DNA of 43,503 bases from assembly GCF_000373145.1 (NCBI RefSeq), contig NZ_KB890604.1, positions 2,501 through 46,003 on the forward strand, written 5' to 3'. The notes beneath the pieces are model-generated. The model did no database searches. It was not told the DNA's origin and saw only the letters and a program-made list of their open reading frames with translations. Shown here in pieces: positions 23,175 through 32,206 of this stretch (positions are counted from its first letter, which is position 1; each line of letters opens with the position of its first letter). The DNA is from Thermus oshimai DSM 12092 (lineage in GTDB: Bacteria > Deinococcota > Deinococci > Deinococcales > Thermaceae). Position numbers and translations under genes: made by a program.

Positions 23175-24355
23175 GGGCGTTTTTCCTCCTTCCCTTTTTG
23201 CTCCTGGGGTGGGCCCAGACCGCCATCCCCTTCTGGCACACCGCGGGCCCCCCGGGGGACAAGGTCCTCCTCAAGGCCATAGACCGCTTCCACGCCGCCC
23301 AGAAGGCCTACCGCCTCGAGGCCCGCTACCTCGGGGACTACCGGGAGGCGGGGGTGAAGCTCCTCTCCGCCCTCCGCTCGGGGGGGGCCCCGGCCATGTT
23401 CCAGGCGGAGCTCTCCTTCCTCCCCCGCCTGGCCCAGGAGGGGGCGGCCCTTCCCCTGGACCCCTACCTCCAGGACCTGCCCCAGGACCTCTACCCCGAG
23501 TTCCTGCGGGCAGGCCAGGTGAAGGGGAAGACCTTTGGCCTTCCCTTGGGCCTTTCCGTCCCCGTGCTCTACTACAACAAGGACGCCTTCCGCGCCCGGG
23601 GGCTTAGGGCCCCCACCAGTTGGGCCGAGGTGGAGGAGGCCGCGGCCCGCCTCACCAGCCGCACCGCCAAGGGCCTGGTGGTCTCCACGGACATCTGGAG
23701 CTTCAACGCCATCGTCATGAGCCTGGGGGGGAGCCTGGTGAGGGATGGCCGCCCTGCCTTCACCTCCAAGGAGGTGGTGGAGGCCTTGGAGATGCTCCAC
23801 CGCATGGTGAAAAAAGGCCACGCCCAGGCCCGCAACCTGGCGGAGGCCCAGTTCGCGGTGGCGGACTTCCTGCGCACCAAGGCCTTCATGGGCCTAGGCC
23901 CCAGCACCGCCTTGCCCGTGGTCCTGAGCCAGACCTCCCTGCCCTTCGCCGTGGGCCTGGCCCCGGTGCCCCGCCTTCCCTCGGGGGCGGTGCCCCTTTC
24001 CGGGGCGGTCTTGGTGGTCCTCAAGGGGGCCTCCCCGGAGCAGGCCAAGGGGGCGGTGGCCTTCTGGCGGAGCTTCCTGGAGCCCGAGCTCCAGGCGGAG
24101 TGGGCGGAGACCACCTGGTACCTCCCCTTGCGCCGCTCGGCCGAAAGGGCCTTGGGGGAGTTCTTGAAGGACCCCGAGCGGAAAGCGGTCTTCGCCCAGG
24201 CGGAGTGGGGCCGGCCCTGGAGCCAGGACCCGGAGATGGTCCTCTGGTACGGCTTTCTGGAGGAGGCCCTGGAGCGGAGCCTCAAGGGGGGCCTGGATCC
24301 CAAAAGGGCCCTGGAGGAGGCCCAGAGGAAGGCCCTGGCGGCGGAGGGGCGCTGA
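23171..24355 (+). CDS. Extracellular solute-binding protein (family 1)
   Basis: A 394-residue ABC-type substrate-binding protein. The signal peptide MRAFFLLPFLLLGWAQ is followed by TAIPFWHTAGPPGDKVL, as in sugar and glycerol-3-phosphate binders of the UgpB type. Also visible are QAELSFLPRLAQEGAALPLDPYLQ and GKTFGLPLGLSVPVLYYNKDAFRARGL, typical of family 1. No permease or ATPase is next to it, so it must use components coded elsewhere. The start overlaps the PaaX-like regulator stop by 4 bases. A ligand cannot be assigned. Confidence 0.87.
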   Translation: MRAFFLLPFLLLGWAQTAIPFWHTAGPPGDKVLLKAIDRFHAAQKAYRLEARYLGDYREAGVKLLSALRSGGAPAMFQAELSFLPRLAQEGAALPLDPYLQDLPQDLYPEFLRAGQVKGKTFGLPLGLSVPVLYYNKDAFRARGLRAPTSWAEVEEAAARLTSRTAKGLVVSTDIWSFNAIVMSLGGSLVRDGRPAFTSKEVVEALEMLHRMVKKGHAQARNLAEAQFAVADFLRTKAFMGLGPSTALPVVLSQTSLPFAVGLAPVPRLPSGAVPLSGAVLVVLKGASPEQAKGAVAFWRSFLEPELQAEWAETTWYLPLRRSAERALGEFLKDPERKAVFAQAEWGRPWSQDPEMVLWYGFLEEALERSLKGGLDPKRALEEAQRKALAAEGR

Positions 24356-24415
24356 GATCCCTGGGCCGGGGGAGTGTAGGGGGGGCTACGGGCCTTAAGG
24401 GGTAAACTCCGTACC

Positions 24416-25051
24416 ATGAAGCGGTACCTTATGCCCCTTCTCCTCGTCCTCGCCGCCTGCGCCCCCCGGGTGGGGGAGGCGGGGCCCACCCTCGAGGGCC
24501 CCGTGGGGTTCTACCCCGCCCTCACCGGCCTGGAGTGGGTCTACCTGCCTGAAGGGGAAAGCCTCTCCGCCCCGCCCTACCGCCTAAGGGTGGAGGGCCC
24601 CGGGGTGCTGGGGGGGGAGGAGGCCCTGCGCTTCCGGAGCTTTGGCCGGGGGGAGGATCGGGTCTACTTCCGGCAGGTGAAGGAGGGGGTGAGGCTTTTG
24701 GGATTCCAGGAGCCCTCCGCCCGGGTCACCTTCACCCCGCCCCTCCTGGAGTACCCCCCCGAAGGGCTCCTCCAGGTGGGGTACCGCTGGGGGGGAAGGA
24801 CGGAGGTAAAGGTGGAGCTCCTCGCCCCTTCCGGAAGGGAGCCTTTGGCCAGCGGGGCGCTTTCCTACACCATGGAGGTCCTGGAGAGCCGGGAGGTGCG
24901 GGTGCCCGCGGGGACCTTCCGGGTCTTTCGCATCCGCCAAAGCTTCAAGGATGAGCGGGGCGAGGCCCTCTACGAGGTCTGGTTCGCCCCCGGGGTGGGC
25001 GAGGTGCGGACCCGGGAGGGGCGGGTTCTTCTGGAGCGCAACTTCCGCTAG
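24416..25051 (+). CDS. Lipoprotein of unknown function
   Basis: A 211-residue protein with a lipoprotein signal: [15 protein letters not shown], where the lipobox L-A-A-C puts the lipidated residue at Cys15. The mature part looks beta-rich ([45 protein letters not shown]). I do not recognise the family. The ATG is 7 bases after TAAACT (24403-24408), a probable leaderless -10, and 60 bases after the solute-binding protein stop. Its 3' end is 8 bases before dxs, so it may head the dxs transcript. Confidence 0.75.
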   Translation: MKRYLMPLLLVLAACAPRVGEAGPTLEGPVGFYPALTGLEWVYLPEGESLSAPPYRLRVEGPGVLGGEEALRFRSFGRGEDRVYFRQVKEGVRLLGFQEPSARVTFTPPLLEYPPEGLLQVGYRWGGRTEVKVELLAPSGREPLASGALSYTMEVLESREVRVPAGTFRVFRIRQSFKDERGEALYEVWFAPGVGEVRTREGRVLLERNFR

Positions 25052-25059
25052 AGGTGAGC

Positions 25060-26907
25060 ATGATCCTGGACAAGGTGAACTCCCCTGAGGACCTGAAGGC
25101 CTTAAGCCTGGAGGAGCTTCTCGTCCTCGCCGAGGAGATCCGGAGCGAGATCATCCGGGTTACGGCGCAAAACGGCGGCCACCTGGCGAGCTCCCTGGGG
25201 GCGGTGGAGCTCATCCTGGCCCTCCACCGGGTCTTCCACTCCCCCAAGGACAAGATCCTCTTTGACGTGGGCCACCAGGCCTACGCCCACAAGCTGGTCA
25301 CGGGCCGCAAGGACCGCTTCCACACCATCCGGCTGGAGGGGGGGCTTTCCGGCTTCACCAAGGTTTCCGAGTCCCCCCACGACGCCATCACCGTGGGCCA
25401 CGCCTCCACCTCCTTGGCCAACGCCTTGGGCATGGCCCTCGCCCGGGACCTCCTGGGGGAGGACCACCACGTGGTGGCGGTCATCGGGGACGGGGCGCTT
25501 ACGGGGGGGATGGCCCTGGCGGCCCTGAACAAGATCGGGGAGCTGGGGAAGAGGATGCTCATCATCCTGAACGACAACGAGATGAGCATCTCCGAGAACG
25601 TGGGGGCCCTCAACCGCTACTTCAAGGAGCTCCAGATCAGGAAGTGGGTCCAGGACATGGAGAAGCTGGGGAAAAACGTCCTGGAGCACATCTCCCCCCG
25701 GCTCTTCGGCCTGGTGGACCGGGCCAAGGAGGCGGCCAAGCTCCTCCTCCACCAGGAAAACCCCTTCTACGCCTGGGGCATCCGCTACGTGGGCCCGGTG
25801 AACGGGCACGACCTCAAGGGGCTCATCCACATCCTGGAGCACCTCAAGGAGCTGGAAGGTCCCACCCTCCTCCACGTGGTCACCCAGAAGGGGAAGGGCT
25901 ACAAGGTGGCCGAGGCCGACCCCATCTACTGGCACGGGCCCCCCGGCTTTGACCCCAAGAAGCCGGAGAAGGTCTCCAAGGGCTACTCCTGGAGCCAGGC
26001 CTTCGGGGACGCGGTGACGGAGCTCGCCCGCCTCGAGCCCCGGCTTTTCGTCATCACCCCCGCCATGCGGGAGGGCTCGGGGCTGGTGCGCTACTCCACG
26101 GAGCACCCCGAGCGCTACCTGGACGTGGGGATCTGCGAGGACGTGGCGGTGACCACCGCCGCGGGGCTGGCCCTTAAGGGGATGAGGCCCATCGTGGCCA
26201 TCTACTCCACCTTCCTCCAAAGGGCCTACGACCAGGTGATCCACGACGTGGCCATTGAGAACCTGCCCGTGGTCTTCGCCATAGACCGCGCGGGGCTCGT
26301 GGGGGCGGACGGGGCCACCCACCACGGGGTCTTTGACATCGCCTTCCTGCGCACGGTGCCCAACCTGCAGATCGCCGCCCCCAAGGACGCCTTGGAGCTC
26401 AGGGCCATGCTGAAGAAGGCCCTGGAGGTGGGGGGGCCGGTGGCCATCCGCTACCCCCGGGACAACGTGGAGCGGGCCCCCGAGGGGGTCTGGCCGGAGA
26501 TCCCCTGGGGGAAGTGGGAGGTTTTGAAGGAGGGGCGGGAGGTCTACCTCTTGGCCTTCGGGAAGACGCTGAGGTACGCCCTCGAGGCCGCCGGGGAGGA
26601 CCCCCGGGTGGGCGTGGTCAACGCCCGCTTCCTGAAGCCTTTGGACCGGGAGATGCTGGCCTGGCTTGCGGGCTACAAGCTCATCACCGTGGAGGACCAC
26701 CAGGGGATGGGGGGCTTTGGGAGCGCGGTCTTGGAGGCCCTAAACGAGATGGGCCTGAAGCCGGAGGTGCGCGTCCTCGCCCTCCCCGACCGCTTCTTTG
26801 AGCACGGGGCCATCCCCTCCCTCCACCGCCAGGCGGGGATCGACGCCGAGGGGATCCGGAGGGCCCTTAGGGAGATGGGCGTGGCCCCCGTCCATGAGCG
26901 GGCCTGA
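25060..26907 (+). CDS. dxs: 1-deoxy-D-xylulose-5-phosphate synthase
   Basis: Thiamine diphosphate enzyme that joins pyruvate and glyceraldehyde 3-phosphate, the first step of the MEP isoprenoid pathway. The 615-residue protein has [15 protein letters not shown] (catalytic His region), [15 protein letters not shown] (ThDP-binding GDG with NDNEMSIS) and [19 protein letters not shown] in the pyrimidine domain. The ATG at 25060 has GAGGTGAG before it; GTG 25054 is an alternative two codons up. It overlaps the next gene by 14 bases. Confidence 0.97.
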   Translation: MILDKVNSPEDLKALSLEELLVLAEEIRSEIIRVTAQNGGHLASSLGAVELILALHRVFHSPKDKILFDVGHQAYAHKLVTGRKDRFHTIRLEGGLSGFTKVSESPHDAITVGHASTSLANALGMALARDLLGEDHHVVAVIGDGALTGGMALAALNKIGELGKRMLIILNDNEMSISENVGALNRYFKELQIRKWVQDMEKLGKNVLEHISPRLFGLVDRAKEAAKLLLHQENPFYAWGIRYVGPVNGHDLKGLIHILEHLKELEGPTLLHVVTQKGKGYKVAEADPIYWHGPPGFDPKKPEKVSKGYSWSQAFGDAVTELARLEPRLFVITPAMREGSGLVRYSTEHPERYLDVGICEDVAVTTAAGLALKGMRPIVAIYSTFLQRAYDQVIHDVAIENLPVVFAIDRAGLVGADGATHHGVFDIAFLRTVPNLQIAAPKDALELRAMLKKALEVGGPVAIRYPRDNVERAPEGVWPEIPWGKWEVLKEGREVYLLAFGKTLRYALEAAGEDPRVGVVNARFLKPLDREMLAWLAGYKLITVEDHQGMGGFGSAVLEALNEMGLKPEVRVLALPDRFFEHGAIPSLHRQAGIDAEGIRRALREMGVAPVHERA

Positions 26908-27508
26908 GCGCCTCCCCTTCGCCGCCAACCTCTACCGCGTCCCCGCGGAAGGGGGCTACTTCCTGGTGGACGCGGGGCTTCCCTGGGAGCGCCGGCGGCT
27001 CCTCGCCCTCCTCCAAAAGCCCCCTCTCCTCCTCTTCCTCACCCACCACCACCTGGACCACGCCGGGGGGGCTAGGGCCCTTTGGGAGAGGTTCCGCCTC
27101 CCCGTCCTGGCCCACCCCCGGGAGTGGCCCTACCTCACGGGGAAAAAACCCCGCCCGCCCCTCCCCATCCCCCTCCTTGGGGGCTTCCTCGCCAACCTGG
27201 GCCCGCCCCTGCCCGGGGAGGCCCTGAGGCCCGTGGAGGAGGGGGTGGAGGTCTTGGGCTGGCGGGTGGTGGAGCTGCCCGGCCACACCCTGGGCCAGGT
27301 GGGGCTTTTTAGGGAAGGGGTGCTCCTGGCGGGGGACGCCCTGAGGGGCCGGGGGCTTCCTCCCCGCCTCATCAACGAGGACCACGCCCTGGCCCGGAAG
27401 ACGGTGCGCAGGATCCTGGACCTGGGGGCGGAATGGGTCTACCCCGGCCACGGGGGGCCCCTCAAGCGGGAAGAGGTGGAGGCCCTCGCCCGTAAACTGG
27501 GGGTATGA
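26894..27508 (+). CDS. Metallo-beta-lactamase-fold hydrolase
   Basis: A 204-residue MBL-fold protein. The metal motif [11 protein letters not shown] (HxHxDH) is intact, with further ligands in [20 protein letters not shown] and YPGHGG. It resembles small glyoxalase II-like hydrolases, but no substrate can be assigned. The start at 26894, inside the last codons of dxs, gives [15 protein letters not shown], a plausible family N-terminus. The stop overlaps the exported protein gene by 4 bases (ATGA), so dxs, this gene and the next form one run. Confidence 0.88.
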   Translation: MSGPERLPFAANLYRVPAEGGYFLVDAGLPWERRRLLALLQKPPLLLFLTHHHLDHAGGARALWERFRLPVLAHPREWPYLTGKKPRPPLPIPLLGGFLANLGPPLPGEALRPVEEGVEVLGWRVVELPGHTLGQVGLFREGVLLAGDALRGRGLPPRLINEDHALARKTVRRILDLGAEWVYPGHGGPLKREEVEALARKLGV

Positions 27509-28485
27509 GAAAAGTCCTGGCCCTCCTTCTCCTGGGCCTTGCCGCCCTGGCCCAGGAGGTGACCGTGTATCCGGGCTTCGCCGAGGTCAAGGAGCCCCTT
27601 ACCCTTCCCCCTTCCGCCTGGGTCTACCTGGGGGGGGAACGGCTGGAGAAGACGGTGCCCGGCTCCCTGCGCCTCCTTGGGGTGGAGGAGATGGAGCGGC
27701 TGTACCGCCCGGGGGCCGTCTTCTTCCGCTACCGGGGGGAGGGGGAGGCCACCCTCCGCTACCTCTACCTGGGGCTTCGGGGGGAGGTCTTCTACACCCT
27801 GGAGGAGGGCCTTCTCACCGCCTGGGCCCGGCTTACGCTGGAGGGGGAGCCCCTGGAGGCCCGGCGGCTCACCCTCCTGGCGGGGGAGGCCCCCCTCCTG
27901 GAAAAGGCCATGGCCTATCGGGCCCTGGCGGAAGGCCCTGGGGAAAGCCCCTTCGGCCTCTTCCGCTACCAGCTTCCCCCAAGGCGGATCTTGACGGGCA
28001 CCACCGAGTTCCCCTTCCTCCAGGCGGACCTCAAGCCCACCCGCCTCCTCCGCTACCAGGGGCCCTTCGGGACCGCCAGGGTCCTCCCCTTGGAGCGGGG
28101 CTACCGCTTTAGGGCCCCCTTCCCCCTGGCCCCGGGGCGCCTCGAGGCCGTGGAGGAAGGCCTCTTCCTGGGCCAGGCCCTCCTCCCCGCCACCCCGGAA
28201 GGGGAGGTGGCCGAGGTCTTCCTGGGCCGGGACCTAGGGGCGCGCCTCCTCCGCCAGGTGGAGGAGGTGGCCCAGGGGGAAAAGGAGCGCTCCTACCGGG
28301 TGGAAACCCTCCTGGAAAACCCCTACCCTTACCCCGTGACCCTCCTCCTCTTTGAGGTCTTCCCCCAGCCCTTCCGCCTGGACTTCCCCGGGGCCACCCT
28401 CCTCCCCGAGGGCTACCGCCTGGAGGTCACCGTGGGCCCCAAGGAGGCCCGGCGCCTGGTCTACCGCCTCACCCTGGCCCGCTAA
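27505..28485 (+). CDS. Exported protein of unknown function
   Basis: A 326-residue protein with a signal peptide ([21 protein letters not shown], cleavage after Ala16 likely). The mature part is beta-rich. The C-terminal block YRVETLLENPYPYPVTLLLFEV recalls the DUF4139 proteins that carry extracellular beta domains, but I am not certain of that match. No cysteine pair or catalytic motif is seen. It follows the MBL gene with a 4-base overlap. A 7-pair hairpin (28505-28522) lies after the stop. Confidence 0.7.
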   Translation: MRKVLALLLLGLAALAQEVTVYPGFAEVKEPLTLPPSAWVYLGGERLEKTVPGSLRLLGVEEMERLYRPGAVFFRYRGEGEATLRYLYLGLRGEVFYTLEEGLLTAWARLTLEGEPLEARRLTLLAGEAPLLEKAMAYRALAEGPGESPFGLFRYQLPPRRILTGTTEFPFLQADLKPTRLLRYQGPFGTARVLPLERGYRFRAPFPLAPGRLEAVEEGLFLGQALLPATPEGEVAEVFLGRDLGARLLRQVEEVAQGEKERSYRVETLLENPYPYPVTLLLFEVFPQPFRLDFPGATLLPEGYRLEVTVGPKEARRLVYRLTLAR

Positions 28486-28545
28486 AGCGGGGGACCTGGG
28501 GCCAGAGGGACACCCGTCCCTCCCCCCTAGGGGCATCCTGGGGGC

Positions 28546-29625
28546 ATGAAGCCCGACCTCCACCGCTTCCCCCTCCTGGTGGCCTGGGAGATGACCCGGG
28601 CCTGCCTCCTGGCCTGCCGCCACTGCCGGGCCTCCGCCGAGCCCCATCCCCTGCCCGGGGAGCTCTCCACGGAGGAGGGCCTGGCCCTTTTAAGGGAGCT
28701 CGCCACCTACACCCCCAAGCCCATCCTCCTCCCCACCGGGGGGGACCCCCTGGCCCGGCCGGACCTCTTCCTCCTCCTGGAGGAGGCCCAGCGGCTGGGG
28801 CTTAAGGTGGGCATCACCCCCGCGGTGACCCCGAGGCTCACCCGGGAGGTGGTGGCCCGCTTCAAGGAGCTGGGGGTGCACCAGATGGCCATCTCCCTGG
28901 ACGGGGCGGGCCCCGAAACCCACGACGGCTTCCGGGGCGTGCCCGGGACCTTCGCCCTGGCCCTCGAGGCCCTGGACTGGGCCCGGGAGGTGGGGCTCAT
29001 GACCCAGGTGAACACCACGGTTTCCCGCCTCACCGTGGGGGAGCTTCCGGGGATCGCCGAGATCCTCAAGGCCAAAGGGGTGGCCACCTGGGAGGTCTTC
29101 TTCCTGGTCCCCGTGGGCCGGGGGGCCCTTCTGCAAAGCCTCTCCCCCGAGGAGTACGAGGAGGTCATGCACCTCCTCTACGAGCTCTCCCGCCGCTACC
29201 CCTTTAAGGTGCGCACCACGGAAGGCCCCATGTTCCGCCGGGTGGTCCTCCAGAGGCGGGCCAAGGAGGGGGAAGAGGACGGGGCCTTGGTGGGGGCGGG
29301 CCGGGGGGTGCACCTCTCCGACGGCCTGGGCTTCGTCTTCGTCTCCTCCACGGGGGAGGTCTACCCCTCGGGCTTCCTGCCCCTTTCCGCAGGGAACGTC
29401 CGGGAGAGGCCCCTTCTGGAGATCTACCGCCAAAGCCCCCTCTTCCTGGCCCTCCGCGACAAGACCCGCCTGAAGGGGAAGTGCGGCTTTTGCGAGTACA
29501 AGGAGATCTGCGGGGGAAGCCGGGCCCGGGCCTTCGCCGAGACCGGGGACTACCTGGCCGCCGACCCCCGGTGCGCCTACACCCCCAGGACAAATGCCCC
29601 TGGCCCCGCCCCGCTACACGGGTAA
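28546..29625 (+). CDS. Radical SAM/SPASM protein (TIGR04053-like)
   Basis: A 359-residue radical SAM enzyme. The [4Fe-4S] motif is C20-LLA-C24-RH-C27, preceded by the family phrase PLLVAWEMTRAC. A SPASM domain ends the protein, with CGFCEYKEICGGSRARAFA and RCAY as cluster ligands. I associate this start and end pattern with the TIGR04053 group of AhbD/NirJ-like proteins, whose reaction is not settled; heme-side-chain or peptide modification is speculative. CATCCT lies 6 bases before the ATG, a weak leaderless -10. Confidence 0.85.
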   Translation: MKPDLHRFPLLVAWEMTRACLLACRHCRASAEPHPLPGELSTEEGLALLRELATYTPKPILLPTGGDPLARPDLFLLLEEAQRLGLKVGITPAVTPRLTREVVARFKELGVHQMAISLDGAGPETHDGFRGVPGTFALALEALDWAREVGLMTQVNTTVSRLTVGELPGIAEILKAKGVATWEVFFLVPVGRGALLQSLSPEEYEEVMHLLYELSRRYPFKVRTTEGPMFRRVVLQRRAKEGEEDGALVGAGRGVHLSDGLGFVFVSSTGEVYPSGFLPLSAGNVRERPLLEIYRQSPLFLALRDKTRLKGKCGFCEYKEICGGSRARAFAETGDYLAADPRCAYTPRTNAPGPAPLHG

Positions 29626-29634
29626 GATGAAAGC

Positions 29635-30060
29635 ATGAGGACGTTCCTCCTGCTCTTGGCCTTCCTGGGCCTGGCCCTGGCCCAAAGCGAGGGGGCCAAG
29701 GTCTACTCCGCCAACTGCCAAAGCTGCCACCAGGTGAACGGGCAGGGCCTGCCCGGGGCCTTCCCGCCCCTTACCCACCTGGACAAGGTGGTCCAGGCCC
29801 AGGGGGGGCGGGCGTACCTCATCCGGGTGGTGCTCTACGGCCTCCAGGGCCCCCTCACCGTGGAGGGCAAGACCTTCAACGGGGTCATGCCCCCCTTCCG
29901 CCAGCTCAAGGACCCGGAGGTGGCGGCGGTCTTGAACCACATCCTCACCGCCTTCGCCAAGTCCAAGGCCAAGCCCTTCACCCCGGAGGAGGTGAAGGCC
30001 CAGCGGGCCAAGGCCTACGCCCCGCAGGAGGTGCTCAAGTCCCGTCCCCCGGTCAAGTAG
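29635..30060 (+). CDS. c-type cytochrome, c-552-like
   Basis: A 141-residue secreted monoheme cytochrome. The signal peptide MRTFLLLLAFLGLALA is followed by QSEGAKVYSANC; heme is bound by C28-Q-S-C31-H32 and Met85 in NGVMPPF is the likely sixth ligand. NGQGLPGAFPPL, VVLYGLQGPLTVEG and QLKDPEVAAVLNHI closely parallel T. thermophilus cytochrome c-552, so it should carry electrons to a terminal oxidase. The start is 6 bases after TAAGAT (29623-29628), so the mRNA is probably leaderless. A 10-pair hairpin follows the gene. Confidence 0.92.
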   Translation: MRTFLLLLAFLGLALAQSEGAKVYSANCQSCHQVNGQGLPGAFPPLTHLDKVVQAQGGRAYLIRVVLYGLQGPLTVEGKTFNGVMPPFRQLKDPEVAAVLNHILTAFAKSKAKPFTPEEVKAQRAKAYAPQEVLKSRPPVK

Positions 30061-30080
30061 ACCGGTGTACTCCCTCCCTA

Positions 30081-30110
30081 CCGGGGCCCCTTAGGGGCCC
30101 CGGGCCCTTT
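30081..30110 (+). terminator. Hairpin after cytochrome gene
   Basis: CCGGGGCCCC (30081-30090) pairs with 30094-30103 around TTA, followed by GCCCTTT. It is a likely terminator for the cytochrome transcript, although the T-run is only three bases. The trp promoter -35 candidate TTTACC overlaps its tail. Confidence 0.6.
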
Positions 30111-30137
30111 ACCTGGGAGGGGGGGTTGGGGTAAGGT
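30108..30137 (+). promoter_or_regulatory. Promoter of trp operon
   Basis: TTTACC (30108-30113), an 18-base spacer and TAAGGT (30132-30137) are followed by 6 bases and the ATG of the Trp leader peptide. The predicted transcript starts at or very near that ATG. The -35 match is only moderate. Confidence 0.55.
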
Positions 30138-30143
30138 AAGCCC

Positions 30144-30179
30144 ATGGCTCCCGTCTTCGCCTGGTGGTGGCCCGGCTAG
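30144..30179 (+). CDS. trpL: trp leader peptide (Trp-Trp-Trp)
   Basis: An 11-codon frame, MAPVFAWWWPG then TAG. Codons 7-9 are three consecutive TGG. Trp is rare in these proteins, so such a run directly before trpE marks a classical attenuation leader. The stop codon (30177-30179) is 2 bases before the first of three CCCCGGGG segments that build the alternative hairpins. The frame is probably translated from a leaderless 5' end, because no Shine-Dalgarno precedes it and a -10 does. Confidence 0.85.
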   Translation: MAPVFAWWWPG

Positions 30180-30180
30180 G

Positions 30181-30232
30181 CCCCGGGGCGGAGGCGGGCG
30201 TTCCCCCGGGGTGCACCCCGGGGGGCTTTTTT
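30181..30232 (+). promoter_or_regulatory. trp transcription attenuator
   Basis: Three copies of the self-complementary CCCCGGGG occur at 30181-30188, 30204-30211 and 30216-30223. Copies 2 and 3 form the terminator stem (30203-30211 with 30216-30224, loop TGCA), followed by GCTTTTTT. Copies 1 and 2 can pair instead as an antiterminator, and CCCGG at 30171-30175 can hold copy 1. A ribosome stalled on the Trp codons frees copy 1, while one at the stop codon covers it, which gives read-through only when tryptophan is scarce. Confidence 0.8.
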
Positions 30233-30242
30233 AGGGGGTGGC

Positions 30243-31628
30243 ATGGCGATCAAACCCTTTCGCAGGACCTTTCTGGCGGACCTGGAGACCCCCGTCACCG
30301 CCTACCTGAAGCTTGCGGAGAAGGCCCCGGTGAGCTTCCTCCTGGAGTCTGTGGAAAGGGGGCGGCAAAGCCGCTTCTCCATCGTGGGGGTGGGGGCCAG
30401 GCGCACCTTCCGGCTTAAGGACGGGGTCTTCACCGTAAACGGGAAGCCCCTGCCCGCGGAAGACCCCTTGCGGGCCCTCTACCAGGCGGTGCACGCCCCC
30501 CTGGAGCGCCCCCCTGACCTTCCCCCCTTCTTTGGCGGGGTGGTGGGGTACGCGGCCTACGACCTCATCCGCTACTACGAGCGCCTGCCCGCCCTCAAGC
30601 CCGACGACCTGGGCCTGCCCGACCTCCTCTTCGTGGAGCCCGAGGTGGTGGCGGTGTTTGATCACCTAAAAAGCCTCCTCCACCTCATCGCCCCCGGGGA
30701 GGACGGGGAGGAGGCGGAAGAGCGGCTCGCCTGGGCCGAGGCCCGGCTCAAGGGGCCCCTCCCTGGGGTTCCGGGGATGCGGCCTGGGGGGCGGGCGGAG
30801 TTTAGGGCGGACCTCACCCGGGAGGCCTACCTCGAGGCCGTGGAAAAGGCCCTCCGCTACATCTACGCCGGGGACATCTTCCAGGTGGTCCTCTCCCTGA
30901 GGCTTTCCTCCCCCCTCACCGTCCACCCCTTCGCCCTCTACCGCGCCCTTAGGAGCGTGAACCCGAGCCCCTACATGGGCTATTTGGACCTGGGGGAGGT
31001 GGTCCTGGTCTCCGCCAGCCCCGAAAGCCTCCTCCGCTCCGACGGCCGCCGGGTGGTCACCCGGCCCATCGCGGGGACGAGGCCCAGGGGGAAGGACGAG
31101 GAGGAGGACCAAAGGCTTGCGGAGGAGCTCCTACGGGACGAAAAGGAGCGGGCGGAGCACCTGATGCTCCTGGACCTTTCCCGAAACGACATCGGCCGGG
31201 TGGCCGCCTTCGGCACGGTGCGGGTCCTGGAGCCCCTGCACGTGGAGTACTACTCCCACGTGATGCACCTGGTGTCCACGGTGGAGGGGGTGTTGGCCGA
31301 GGGGAAGACCCCCCTGGACGCCCTTTCCAGCGTCCTCCCCATGGGCACCGTCTCCGGGGCCCCCAAGATCCGGGCCATGGAGATCATCGAGGAGCTGGAG
31401 CCCCACCGCCGGGGGCCCTACGGGGGAAGCTTCGGCTATCTGGCCTACGACGGGGTCATGGACATGGCCTTGACCTTGCGCACCTTCGTGATCGCCAAGG
31501 GGTGGATGCACGTGCAGGCCGGGGCGGGCATCGTGGCGGACTCCGTGCCCGAGAGGGAGTACCAGGAGTGCCTGAACAAGGCGCGGGCCCTCCTGAGAGC
31601 GGTGGAGCTTGCGGAGGAGGGGCTATGA
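30243..31628 (+). CDS. trpE: Anthranilate synthase component I
   Basis: Makes anthranilate from chorismate, with TrpG supplying ammonia. The 461-residue protein has the tryptophan feedback site FLLESVERG (LLES, residues 33-36). The chorismate-binding core includes [41 protein letters not shown] and [21 protein letters not shown]. The ATG has AGGGGGTG just before it and lies 11 bases after the attenuator T-run. It is the first structural gene of trpE-trpG-trpD; its stop overlaps trpG (ATGA). Confidence 0.97.
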   Translation: MAIKPFRRTFLADLETPVTAYLKLAEKAPVSFLLESVERGRQSRFSIVGVGARRTFRLKDGVFTVNGKPLPAEDPLRALYQAVHAPLERPPDLPPFFGGVVGYAAYDLIRYYERLPALKPDDLGLPDLLFVEPEVVAVFDHLKSLLHLIAPGEDGEEAEERLAWAEARLKGPLPGVPGMRPGGRAEFRADLTREAYLEAVEKALRYIYAGDIFQVVLSLRLSSPLTVHPFALYRALRSVNPSPYMGYLDLGEVVLVSASPESLLRSDGRRVVTRPIAGTRPRGKDEEEDQRLAEELLRDEKERAEHLMLLDLSRNDIGRVAAFGTVRVLEPLHVEYYSHVMHLVSTVEGVLAEGKTPLDALSSVLPMGTVSGAPKIRAMEIIEELEPHRRGPYGGSFGYLAYDGVMDMALTLRTFVIAKGWMHVQAGAGIVADSVPEREYQECLNKARALLRAVELAEEGL

Positions 31629-32206
31629 GGGTCTTGGTGGTGGACAACTACGACAGCTTCACCTACAACCTGGTCCAGTACCTGGGGGAGCTTGGGGCGG
31701 AGCCCATCGTGTGGCGGAACGACCGCTTTGAGCTGGAGGCGGTGGAGGCCTTGAACCCGGACCGGATCCTCATCAGCCCCGGGCCCTGCACCCCCCTCGA
31801 GGCCGGGCTTTCCGTCCCCCTCATAAAGCGCTACGCCCCCCGATACCCCATCCTGGGGGTCTGCCTGGGCCACCAGGCCATCGGGGCGGCCTTCGGGGCG
31901 GAGGTGGTGCCCGCGCCCATCGTCATGCACGGCAAGGTGAGCCCCATCCACCACGACGGCACCGGGGTCTTCCGGGGTCTGGAAAGCCCCTTCCCCGCCA
32001 CCCGCTACCACTCCCTGGTGGTGCGAAACCTCCCCGAGGAGCTTTTGGTGAACGCCTGGGTGGAGGAGGCCGGGGGCAGGACGGTGATGGGCCTCCGCCA
32101 CCGCGCCTACCCGGTGCACGGGGTGCAGTTCCACCCGGAAAGCTACCTCACGGAGGCGGGTAAACTCATCCTCAAGAACTTCCTGGAGGACCCATGGAGG
32201 CCATAA
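31625..32206 (+). CDS. trpG: Anthranilate synthase component II (glutamine amidotransferase)
   Basis: Class I glutamine amidotransferase of 193 residues that feeds ammonia to TrpE. Catalytic Cys80 is in [10 protein letters not shown], with His170 and Glu172 in [18 protein letters not shown] is the oxyanion-site loop. The start ATG overlaps the trpE stop by 4 bases, and the 3' end overlaps trpD by 13 bases. It could also serve p-aminobenzoate synthesis, as in bacteria with one shared amidotransferase; no pabB is present here. Confidence 0.96.
   Translation: MRVLVVDNYDSFTYNLVQYLGELGAEPIVWRNDRFELEAVEALNPDRILISPGPCTPLEAGLSVPLIKRYAPRYPILGVCLGHQAIGAAFGAEVVPAPIVMHGKVSPIHHDGTGVFRGLESPFPATRYHSLVVRNLPEELLVNAWVEEAGGRTVMGLRHRAYPVHGVQFHPESYLTEAGKLILKNFLEDPWRP

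Noticed and set aside
28505-28522. Hairpin before the radical SAM gene as a true terminator
   Set aside because: The stem is only 7 pairs and is followed by C-rich sequence without T-run, so I did not list it as a terminator.
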